Source: a virus. From it: a DNA stretch of 22,529 bases. The notes below the pieces were generated by a model. That model was not told the DNA's origin. It saw only the letters and a program-made list of their open reading frames with translations, and made no database searches. This document shows positions 15,429 through 22,529 of the stretch, in pieces (position 1 is the first letter of the stretch; each line of letters starts with the position of its first letter). Position numbers and translations under genes: made by a program. The stretch spans positions 1-22,529 of the IMG/VR virus record IMGVR_UViG_3300044956_000636; one strand, written 5' to 3'.

Positions 15429-18400
15429 TTAAGCTTGAGATTCAGACCAAGATAATTTTCCATTCACCTCTAATGGTGAAGCTGTAGTAATCGTTGAAGT
15501 ATCCGTAGGCTGAATCGCAATAGTTAATAAGTCAGGACCATTAGGATAAACTGAGTCACCCCCTAAAATAGAATTACCCATATCAATTAATCCACTAAGA
15601 TTGAATATACTTGTACCAGTAGCAGCTTGAGATGAGAAAATAATAGTTCCATCTTTTATAATGTCACCTGTATCATGAAATATTACATTAGATAAAGATG
15701 GAGACTGAGCTTTTTCAAAAGTTAATTTAGATGGGTTTCCATTTAGAATAAAGAACACATTTAAATTTTTATTTGAAGTCACCGCACCTGAGTCTAATTT
15801 CATTTGCATACGATTAATAATTTCTCTTTCGCCAACTGCACCAGTTATACCAGAGTCAACAGCAGGTGCTAAACGAATCGAAATAAGAGGTATTGGTCGT
15901 GTTAAGTCAATCGCACCATTATTAAATGCGTTTTCACCAATAGTAAATTGTGTATTACTTGGTATTTCAGGGTTTGAAGGAACTGAAGTTGTTCCTGGGA
16001 AAGAAGCAAACACTCTTGATGCATTACCAGATTTCAGAACCTGCGCAATAAAAGAACCATCAGGAATATTTCCTGTAGCATCTTTAATTAACATACCAAC
16101 TTTTGTTTTATCAGCATCAGCTTGAGTACATTGGAAAGAATACACAAACACACGACGTGCGTTCAATGTAATTTCAGTAAATTGACTAGCTGCTGTTGAT
16201 GTTAAAGTTTGAGTTACAGTCGAACCAGCTAATACGAATGGTTTAGACTGTCCTGTAAATAAGTAAGCATCGTCATCATCAAACGTACCATCCATTATAA
16301 CAGATGTACCAAAGTGGAATAATGTAGGAGCTGATGTAGGCGAATCACCATTTTCAATTTCATATCTTGCAGGTAAGTTTCCTGAACGTAAATATGATTC
16401 GTTTAATTTGTTATTGTGTACAAATTCATGGTGATAATGTATATGTCCTTTGGCATCTTTTGTACCAAATCTTATTTTACCAGCACCATACCAAGAATAG
16501 TCAGCATAACACATTTGAATTTTATGTATATCGAATACATATCCATTCGGACCTGTTCCATCGCATGGGTCAATATTCCAATTACTTTGAGCCACTCTTA
16601 CATCTTCACGAATTGTACATTTAATTCCTGTAGCTGTAATTCCACGATAAGGTGGTTGAACTACCATACGAGAATCTGAATCGAGTGATATAACACGATA
16701 TATTTGACCTCGAATTTGTACGTGATCACCAACAATTAATTGTGATTGAAATACAGTATCAACACCAGTTATCACCTGAGAATTTTTAGTTGCATTACAT
16801 TGTCCAGATAATTGAAGTGTACTAGATCTTCTTACAACATATAATTCATCACCATCATATTCGAAGAAGAATCCATTCGCATCATCAAACATACCAGCAC
16901 GAATAGCTGATTGAGACCAAGAATCTCTTGCATACTCTGGGAACCCTGCAGCACTTTGTTGTTGTGGAACACTAGCAATCGCATATCTAAATGTGTTTAT
17001 ATTTTCAACTGCAGCGACTGGGAACGATCCATTATATATGTTGTTTCCAACTGACACAGTTGCTTTATCAATAAGTATTACATTACCTACAACTAAATTG
17101 TGTGGTTCTTGACAAATTGCTCTTACAAAATTATTACCACCAATGCTAACATATTCAAGTTTTTTCAAAGTTTTAAATGGTGAAAAGTTAATTGCAAATG
17201 AGTTTTGAATACCTTTACCAGATTGATATCTAAAATATTTACGTGATTGACGAACAATCTTACTATTTGGAGATGTTCCTGCTGTTATATCAATACCTCC
17301 GTCAAATGATTTATGTAAAGAGAAACCATCTGGGCGTAAGTTTACAGAGCTGATTGTAGAATACGATGCAGAAGTAAACGTAGCTGGAATTGCTGCAGAT
17401 GCTGGATCTGTAGTCATTTCTGTATCTGAAATAACACGATCAATTAGGAATTCTATTAATCTTGCCGAAGTGTAAACAAAAATTGAATCAAATCTTTTGA
17501 ATTTACTTAAGAATTTAGTACCTGAACCAGTTATTGTTCTTGTATTAACTGTTCCACTTACTGCACCTGTTTGTTTTGTTGTTTTCAAAATGTTAGCAGT
17601 TTGAATTGATTGCGTTTGGGAAGCAGCAGTTGGTGTTAATTGCAATACTTGTCCAGCAATAGCTGAAACATAAGAGTTTGCTAAAGCAGCTGTAAATTCA
17701 GTTACAGGTATCGCAAAAAGAAAATTATTATTTACACCTGCGGTATTAACTATATCAGTATTACCAGCTCCTGGCACGTAAGAAACTACTTCTCCAGGAT
17801 AGAAATTTGTAGGAGTATATGGGTTTGCTGTTCCTAAAATGATTGTATCAGGTGTAGAATCTACAGAACCACCAGATGCAGTAGCACGAGAATTAAAATT
17901 ATAAGTTCTTGATGGAATCTTAAATGGAGCAACGACTGTAAACATTTCAGACGATGGTATTGTATTTAAAGTATAGATACCATCATATGCACCATCTTGG
18001 TTTAAAACAGTAAATGTTTGAACTCCACTACCAGATGAAGTTAAAAGTATTACACCTGTTACTGTTGTAACAATAAATCTTAATTCAAAAAAGTTTGTCA
18101 TTCCTGGAACTGCTGAGTTTACACCAGCAGTTGGAGAACAAAGTACAACTAAACCTTTTGGTGATCCAACCAAGAATGATGATACGTTTTTACTTACCCA
18201 AGTTGGTTCATTTTGGAAAATACTTGAATCTTGTCCGTTTACTTGTCCAATATTATAAACTATACCATCAGCAAATGCCATTCTTACAAAACGAGCAGAT
18301 GTTGAAAGTCTTCCACGATGTTGAACCATTGTGACAGTACATGTTGTTGGTGTAACACCTAATGGAGTTTCAACGTTTACAGTAAATGATTGATTTGCTG

Positions 18401-21011
18401 CAGTCGATGTACTTCCAAAAGCAGCAGTTGTAGCAGTAGCACCACCTGTTGATCCTGCTGATTTAATTAATAAACGAGAATCATTTACAAATTCAAGACT
18501 AAAGTTTGTATTATTCGTTAATCCACCAATTACCGAACCAGCAGTTGAATAAGTTGCAGTTGTTGCTCCTGATATTTTGTGGTTTTGAATGAATATTGTA
18601 TTATAAAGAATATTTGTTTTATTATTTTCAACACTGAAAGATGCTGGAAAAGAACCTATATCATTTGTAAATGGTGACGTTCTTGATGTAAATCGTAAAT
18701 AATTTGAATTAATAACGTTAGCTGTTACTTGAAAAGAAGCAAGATTATATGGAACAATAGTTGCTGAAGAGTTTACAAACGAAAATCTATTCGTTGTACT
18801 AAATCCAGCACCAGTAATTGCTAGTGTACAAGTTTCATTATTTGTAATTCCATGATTTGGTATATAAAATGTATTTTTTAAAGCAGTTAAATCATCTGCA
18901 AATCCGTAGTATATTTCTGAGCCAGCACCATAATTAACAGTACCACTTTCTGGATAATTAACAACGAAACCTCCAAGTGTATCTGAAGCAGTTGTTTGGA
19001 AATTAAATGGAGGATTTGAGGTTCCATATCTTCCATTATTTCTTGTATTTGCTTGAAATGTAAATCCATCGGATGAACCGTTTGTAGAAGATCCATTAGG
19101 AACTCTACCTTGGAAACCAATAATTCTATTTCCTGGACGTCCTCCTTTTCCAAAAACACTAGCAGCAAAATCAGATCCTGAATGTGCTGTGTTTAAAGCA
19201 GTTGGTACGTGATCAAGTGTTATGCTGAAAACTACACGATAGTTGGAAGTTGGATTACCGAATTTATCTCTGTTAATCGCACCAAATTGATATTGAACGT
19301 CCATAAAGTAGTTTGCACCTGATATAAAGAAACATCTTGTTACGTCTGTATTTGGAAATTCATTTCCTGGTGACGCACCTTTAGCACCAAGAGAATAACC
19401 AATATTTCCTGATCCTAAATTTAAATAATTTCGTGCTATGTAAGTGATGTTAATTGGACTACCAGCAGTGTTTGCTCCTTCGAAAAATAATTGATGAATT
19501 ATTCCTTGAGTTGGAACACGAGATGCTCCCATTATATTTGATAAGTTCCATGTAAATCCATTTGTGTTTGTGTTATTGATGAAACCTACATCAAAGTTTC
19601 CTTGAGAACCAGTAGTTACGTTTCTTGTAAAGAAAGCAGTGAATCTTGTAGTATCTTTTCTTCTTTCAACTTTATAAACTAATGTTAATCTAGGATGACC
19701 TCTTGTTGTATTAATTGCTGTAAGATTTACAAAAGAACTAAGTGTACCATAATCATTTGCTAATTTAATTGTATTTGCATTTACAACAGAAACATAATAA
19801 ACCATTCCATCTGTCATTCCACCATTTACTGTAGGGCTTGAATCATCACCACGAATAGCATCGTTAAAAAGAACTGCTGAATTCGCAGTTAATCCATGAC
19901 TTGTCCAAGTAATTTCATCTAGAGCTGCATCTACATCTGAAGTTTGTAAATATTTGACATAAGTTGTTTGCCAATCCCATGTTATAACTGGACGATCAAA
20001 TTGAAGGTCAGCTGCTCCAACAGAAGCAGTTCCATTTACGTTGTTTATAACAGTAATAGTTGGTGATGAATCGATGAAAGGACGACCATCTGGAGCAGTT
20101 CCTGTAGGATCTGCAATTGATAATTCTTTAGGACCAACTGTTTGTCTTAGGTAAACTTTTGTTCCAATTTTAAGACCATGTGGTTCTAATGTTCTTACAG
20201 TTATAGTTGAAGGAGATTGTCCATCTGTTTGAATTGGAGAAACTGGATTTCCAGTAGCAGGATCAAGTGCATTTAAATCTAAGATTAAATTTGATCCTTC
20301 AAAAAACTTAGCAGGAATAACTGATGAATATGAACCAGCTACGTTTTCTGTAACGATTGCTGCTTGATCTATTTCATAGAAAAATTCTAAATTGTTTACA
20401 ACTCCAGTAACTAAGAATGCTCCTTCACAAGAAATATTATTAACACCTGTGACTTGAATAGCATTTCCTATGGATTGGTTGTGTGGAAGTGTAAAAACAC
20501 ATCTTACTTGTTTTGAATTTATTGTTGTATTAATTGATACTAATCCTTCAAGAGTTAAGTCTCCTGATGAAGAAAAGATTGTAGGAATATTTAAAACTGT
20601 TTGAAGTGTTTCCCATTTTGTAGACTGAGAACCATATTCAAAGTCGGTGTCGATTAAGTTTTCTGGATTTGATACACGAAGTTTATTAACTGGATCGAGC
20701 ATGGCTTCTTCGAATCCAACACGAGCAAATTCTTCTTCTATAAAAATTTGTAATTTAGAGTCTGATGTTACAGTTCCAGAAGCTGCAGAAGCAAAATTAA
20801 CAGAAAGAACTAATCTAGTTGTGTCTGTTGCTGTTGAATAAGTGCATGAAGTAGCACCAACTGTTGGGTCTGCAAAGTTGTAGATAATTATATTTTTTGT
20901 TGGTGTTACGTTTGTAATTAATAGAATTCTTTCAAGTGGAATATTACCATTAAGAAATATTGCATTTTGTGGTACATCTATATCATATGCGAAGAATAGT
21001 TTTTTTGCCAT
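15429..21011 (-). CDS. Giant virion structural protein, 1860 aa
   Basis: The largest gene here. It is probably a baseplate- or fibre-associated virion protein of the kind found in marine T4-like phages. Residues 1-110 (MAKKLFFAYDIDVPQNAIFL ... IEEEFARVGFEEAMLDPVNK) resemble the N-terminus of such proteins, with LRVSNPENLIDTDFEYG at 111-127. At least six modules carry a His-[GN]-[LIQ] turn: PHNQSIG (176), PHGLKIG (278), SHGLTAN (371), NHGITNN (719), NHKISGA (810) and PHNLVVG (1303). They resemble the small FCCH-like beta modules seen in phage tail proteins. Residues 1480-1590 are the best conserved-looking part (YADYSWYGAGKIRFGTKD, LRSGNLPARYEIENG, GTSVIMDGTFDDDDAYLFTG), recalling large cyanophage structural proteins. 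GHIHYHHEFVH at 1522-1532 has five His within ten residues. A ribosome site (AAAGGAAAC) precedes the ATG. I cannot assign a T4 gene number. Confidence 0.8.
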   Translation of the reverse strand: MAKKLFFAYDIDVPQNAIFLNGNIPLERILLITNVTPTKNIIIYNFADPTVGATSCTYSTATDTTRLVLSVNFASAASGTVTSDSKLQIFIEEEFARVGFEEAMLDPVNKLRVSNPENLIDTDFEYGSQSTKWETLQTVLNIPTIFSSSGDLTLEGLVSINTTINSKQVRCVFTLPHNQSIGNAIQVTGVNNISCEGAFLVTGVVNNLEFFYEIDQAAIVTENVAGSYSSVIPAKFFEGSNLILDLNALDPATGNPVSPIQTDGQSPSTITVRTLEPHGLKIGTKVYLRQTVGPKELSIADPTGTAPDGRPFIDSSPTITVINNVNGTASVGAADLQFDRPVITWDWQTTYVKYLQTSDVDAALDEITWTSHGLTANSAVLFNDAIRGDDSSPTVNGGMTDGMVYYVSVVNANTIKLANDYGTLSSFVNLTAINTTRGHPRLTLVYKVERRKDTTRFTAFFTRNVTTGSQGNFDVGFINNTNTNGFTWNLSNIMGASRVPTQGIIHQLFFEGANTAGSPINITYIARNYLNLGSGNIGYSLGAKGASPGNEFPNTDVTRCFFISGANYFMDVQYQFGAINRDKFGNPTSNYRVVFSITLDHVPTALNTAHSGSDFAASVFGKGGRPGNRIIGFQGRVPNGSSTNGSSDGFTFQANTRNNGRYGTSNPPFNFQTTASDTLGGFVVNYPESGTVNYGAGSEIYYGFADDLTALKNTFYIPNHGITNNETCTLAITGAGFSTTNRFSFVNSSATIVPYNLASFQVTANVINSNYLRFTSRTSPFTNDIGSFPASFSVENNKTNILYNTIFIQNHKISGATTATYSTAGSVIGGLTNNTNFSLEFVNDSRLLIKSAGSTGGATATTAAFGSTSTAANQSFTVNVETPLGVTPTTCTVTMVQHRGRLSTSARFVRMAFADGIVYNIGQVNGQDSSIFQNEPTWVSKNVSSFLVGSPKGLVVLCSPTAGVNSAVPGMTNFFELRFIVTTVTGVILLTSSGSGVQTFTVLNQDGAYDGIYTLNTIPSSEMFTVVAPFKIPSRTYNFNSRATASGGSVDSTPDTIILGTANPYTPTNFYPGEVVSYVPGAGNTDIVNTAGVNNNFLFAIPVTEFTAALANSYVSAIAGQVLQLTPTAASQTQSIQTANILKTTKQTGAVSGTVNTRTITGSGTKFLSKFKRFDSIFVYTSARLIEFLIDRVISDTEMTTDPASAAIPATFTSASYSTISSVNLRPDGFSLHKSFDGGIDITAGTSPNSKIVRQSRKYFRYQSGKGIQNSFAINFSPFKTLKKLEYVSIGGNNFVRAICQEPHNLVVGNVILIDKATVSVGNNIYNGSFPVAAVENINTFRYAIASVPQQQSAAGFPEYARDSWSQSAIRAGMFDDANGFFFEYDGDELYVVRRSSTLQLSGQCNATKNSQVITGVDTVFQSQLIVGDHVQIRGQIYRVISLDSDSRMVVQPPYRGITATGIKCTIREDVRVAQSNWNIDPCDGTGPNGYVFDIHKIQMCYADYSWYGAGKIRFGTKDAKGHIHYHHEFVHNNKLNESYLRSGNLPARYEIENGDSPTSAPTLFHFGTSVIMDGTFDDDDAYLFTGQSKPFVLAGSTVTQTLTSTAASQFTEITLNARRVFVYSFQCTQADADKTKVGMLIKDATGNIPDGSFIAQVLKSGNASRVFASFPGTTSVPSNPEIPSNTQFTIGENAFNNGAIDLTRPIPLISIRLAPAVDSGITGAVGEREIINRMQMKLDSGAVTSNKNLNVFFILNGNPSKLTFEKAQSPSLSNVIFHDTGDIIKDGTIIFSSQAATGTSIFNLSGLIDMGNSILGGDSVYPNGPDLLTIAIQPTDTSTITTASPLEVNGKLSWSESQA

Positions 21012-21034
21012 TTCGTGTTTCCTTTAGAATTTAT

Positions 21035-21694
21035 TTATTTATCAGTTATTACATATCGTGGCTTTAGATTATCACTTTTATTGTATATTCCAACAGGTGC
21101 CGTGATTAGATACATTCCTTTTCCAGTGAAAATTATATCTTTATCATAGATATCCAAACCAACAGGACGATATTTTTCGATAGTTTTACCATTTATATTT
21201 ATATTATCATCTAATGAAATAAATCTATAAAAAATGGTATTTTTGTTTATTTTAAAAGTTTCAGATGTACTATTCAGTATATTTGAATAACCATCCCACA
21301 CTAATTTATCAAGCGGATCTGAAACACAGTAAAATATACTTTTTTCAGATACAGTCTTTAATCTTACATGAGTTTTACTCGCTGTTTTGAGTATTTCCTC
21401 ATCTGAAGGAATAGGATTACCGAAATAATCTTTTCGGTTACCATATCCTTTCATAATATTGGAATAATGAAATCTAAAATTAGGACCCATTACTCCTAAA
21501 TCTTGTTTTGTATCCCAATCTCTAATTGAAACTAAGCCTTCTTTTAAAACTGTAAGAGTGCAGAGTTCTACGTTTGGAATACCAATCCATCCTTCTTTAT
21601 CTTTAAAACCTATTGCTTTTTGAAGGACTAAATTCTCTTTACGATTACTAAAAACTATTTCCCATTGCCATTCATCACTCGATTTAAATCTCAT
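21035..21694 (-). CDS. Unrecognised 219-aa protein
   Basis: Not recognised. It differs from its fibre-type neighbours: rich in Lys, Asp, Ile and aromatic residues and free of Ser/Thr repeats, so it looks like a compact globular protein. Residues 1-60 hold several Trp (EWQWEIVF, KEGWIGIP, IRDWDTKQD). Residues 120-200 alternate strands and turns (KSIFYCVSDPLDKLVWDGYS; KNTIFYRFISLDDN; VGLDIYDKDIIFTGKGMYLI) in a way that could suit a beta-barrel or cupin-like fold, but no metal-binding motif is seen. No signal peptide or membrane segment. No normally spaced ribosome site: the nearest GGAGGA lies 18 bases before the ATG inside the last codons of the previous gene. The location suggests a fibre-related, chaperone or baseplate role; this is not shown by the sequence. 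Confidence 0.7.
   Translation of the reverse strand: MRFKSSDEWQWEIVFSNRKENLVLQKAIGFKDKEGWIGIPNVELCTLTVLKEGLVSIRDWDTKQDLGVMGPNFRFHYSNIMKGYGNRKDYFGNPIPSDEEILKTASKTHVRLKTVSEKSIFYCVSDPLDKLVWDGYSNILNSTSETFKINKNTIFYRFISLDDNININGKTIEKYRPVGLDIYDKDIIFTGKGMYLITAPVGIYNKSDNLKPRYVITDK
21036..21043 (-). promoter_or_regulatory. Possible late promoter before the 1860-aa gene
   Basis: The minus strand reads GATAAATA, matching seven of eight bases of the T4 late core TATAAATA, and overlaps the stop codon of the 219-aa gene. It is 25 bases upstream of the 1860-aa ATG. The surrounding sequence repeats AAATAAATAAAT, so a chance match is possible. Confidence 0.35.
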
Positions 21695-21709
21695 AATATA
21701 AAAGGAGTA

Positions 21710-21940
21710 TTATCCTCCAAGAGCAATAGATAATGCTGTTGAAATTTCACTAGGTTCAACAGTTTGCCATTTATTTCCATTATACACTTCGTATTTACCT
21801 AATGTGGTATTAAATCTCGCATCTCCAGTTGTTGGAAAAATCGAACGATTATTAGTAGTATCTGCTACTAAGCCTGTTGCTTTACCTTTTAGTTTAAGGT
21901 CGTCTTGTATAGAGTTCGAAAGAATTTTGCTAATAGGCAT
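21710..21940 (-). CDS. Fibre-type miniprotein, 76 aa
   Basis: A 76-residue protein: MPISKILSNSIQDDLKLKGK at the start, then TTNNRSIFPTTGDARFNTTL followed by GKYEVYNGNKWQTV (residues 31-63). The 'G-[DT]-x-R-F-N-T-x-x-[GK]-x-x-E-x-Y-[ND]-G-x-x-W' segment is a standard end-of-fibre module in phages. The last residues ISTALSIALGG match the C-terminus of the 594-aa fibre. Here the module stands alone instead of ending a long fibre. It has an AAGGGAT ribosome site and a candidate late promoter just upstream. It may be a detached fibre tip, a decoration protein or a swap-in module for larger fibres. It follows the partial fibre gene by 22 bases. Confidence 0.75.
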   Translation of the reverse strand: MPISKILSNSIQDDLKLKGKATGLVADTTNNRSIFPTTGDARFNTTLGKYEVYNGNKWQTVEPSEISTALSIALGG

Positions 21941-21948
21941 TTATATCC

Positions 21949-21958
21949 CTTATTTAGT
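21949..21958 (-). promoter_or_regulatory. Candidate late promoter core before the 76-aa gene
   Basis: The minus strand reads ACTAAATAAG here, the same ACTAAATAA string found before the sheath gene at 3859-3868. It lies in the short gap after the upstream fibre gene, about 10 bases before the 76-aa ATG. The closeness to the ATG leaves little room for a leader, so it may drive the genes further on or may be chance. Confidence 0.35.
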
Positions 21959-21962
21959 ATTT

Positions 21963-22529
21963 TTAAACATTTGCAATATATGTTAAAGTAGCTAATATTT
22001 CACTTGTTGCTGTTAAATTTGCTACTGTTGCATTCGTTAATCCATTACTAGTAATTTGTAATGTTAAGGTATTTGGTATCGTTATAACGTATGGATTAGT
22101 CATACCAGTCATATTCGTAGTTAAAATATTTGAATATTCATTAACTACGTTATCAGTATTATTTATAGTATATGGTAAAGAACCAATCTTAATAATTCCA
22201 GAATTACCTACTCCTAATGTGTTTACAACAAGACGGACACTTATATGAACTAATCTTCCAATTTTAATAAATTTTCCTGTTGTAATTGAAAGCCCTATCG
22301 GTGTTGCACCTACTGTTGCTGGAACAAGTGTAGGTGAAAAATCACCTTCTTTATATTCATCAAGTGTATTCGCATCTACACTTGGATTTGCTGCTCCCGG
22401 GAATGTTATATTACCATTTGAATTAATTACACTATTAAATGAAACTGCACCAGTATATGATTGAAGACTTCCTGATGTCGGATTGTGTGGTGTAAATCCA
22501 ATATTCGCAATCGCTGTACCCGCAGCAAG
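21963..22529 (-). CDS. Tail fibre protein, C-terminal part (5' end outside window)
   Basis: Open frame from the window edge to a TAA at 21963-21965, giving the last 188 residues; the N-terminus is outside. It begins LAAGTAIANIGFTPHNPTSG, and then runs through FNSVINSNGNITFPGAANPS, a DANTLDEYKEGDFSPTLVP block, and GKFIKIGRLVHISVRLVV with GNSGIIKIGSLPYTI. The D-x-Y-x-E-G-x-[FW]-[ST]-P-x-L ... G-x-[FY]-x-[KR]-I-G-[RN]-x-V-x-[FI] arrangement is the well-known C-terminal domain of many phage tail fibres and virion appendages. It lacks an obvious auto-cleaving chaperone domain at the end. The fibre would be the first member of the appendage gene run that continues to 8853. Confidence 0.85.
   Translation of the reverse strand, partial: LAAGTAIANIGFTPHNPTSGSLQSYTGAVSFNSVINSNGNITFPGAANPSVDANTLDEYKEGDFSPTLVPATVGATPIGLSITTGKFIKIGRLVHISVRLVVNTLGVGNSGIIKIGSLPYTINNTDNVVNEYSNILTTNMTGMTNPYVITIPNTLTLQITSNGLTNATVANLTATSEILATLTYIANV

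Noticed and set aside
18887-19168. Minus-strand open frame (93 codons) in another frame of the giant gene
   Set aside because: It lies fully inside the 1860-aa frame, has no ribosome site and no recognisable domain.
1-22529. tRNA genes, CRISPR arrays, insertion sequences or homing endonucleases
   Set aside because: Gaps between genes are all under about 65 bases, no regularly spaced repeats outside coding fibre repeats were seen, and no transposase or endonuclease motif was found in any frame.

Overview
The window is a 22.5-kb slice of the late (virion structural) region of a T4-like contractile-tailed phage. The DNA is AT-rich, roughly one-third G+C by eye. All 20 genes I support are on the minus strand and tightly packed, with no gap over about 65 bases. 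Transcription runs from high to low coordinates. The order portal (gp20), tail tube (gp19), tail sheath (gp18), large terminase (gp17), gp15, gp14, gp13 is the conserved T4 head-to-tail block read backwards. Low G+C, many Ser/Thr/Asn-rich fibre proteins and T4-type core genes fit a marine T4-like myovirus, such as a cyanophage or a SAR11 (pelagiphage) virus. That host guess is an inference; no host-diagnostic or auxiliary metabolic gene is visible.

Layout in transcription order: (1) 22529-21710 holds the C-terminal end of a tail fibre and a 76-residue fibre-type miniprotein. (2) 21694-21035 is an unrecognised 219-residue protein. (3) 21011-15429 is an 1860-residue virion structural protein with repeated His-Gly-Leu modules and a His-rich cluster. 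(4) 15410-10660 is a run of fibre/adhesin-type proteins: a 232-aa fibre, two small proteins, an 859-aa fibre and a 117-aa protein. Two tiny coiled-coil proteins with acidic tails interrupt this run. (5) 10637-8853 is a 594-aa repeat-containing fibre. (6) 8849-6411 are the neck and tail-completion genes gp13, gp14 and gp15. (7) 6401-5475 is a fibre-type protein where T4 carries the small terminase gene 16. (8) 5456-1 are the large terminase, sheath, tube and portal genes; the portal runs off the window.

These genes would act together late in infection. The portal and terminase package DNA, gp13/14/15 join head to tail and cap the sheath, gp18/gp19 form the contractile tail, and the fibre-type proteins decorate the virion and set host contact. 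Candidate late-promoter cores (ACTAAATAA) lie before the sheath gene and before the 76-aa gene. A perfect 7-bp hairpin sits in the sheath leader. The most interesting points are the pair of acidic coiled-coil miniproteins inside the fibre cluster (architecture like the T4 fibre chaperone gp57A), the missing gp16, the beta-repeat extension on gp14, and the shared end modules among the fibre proteins.
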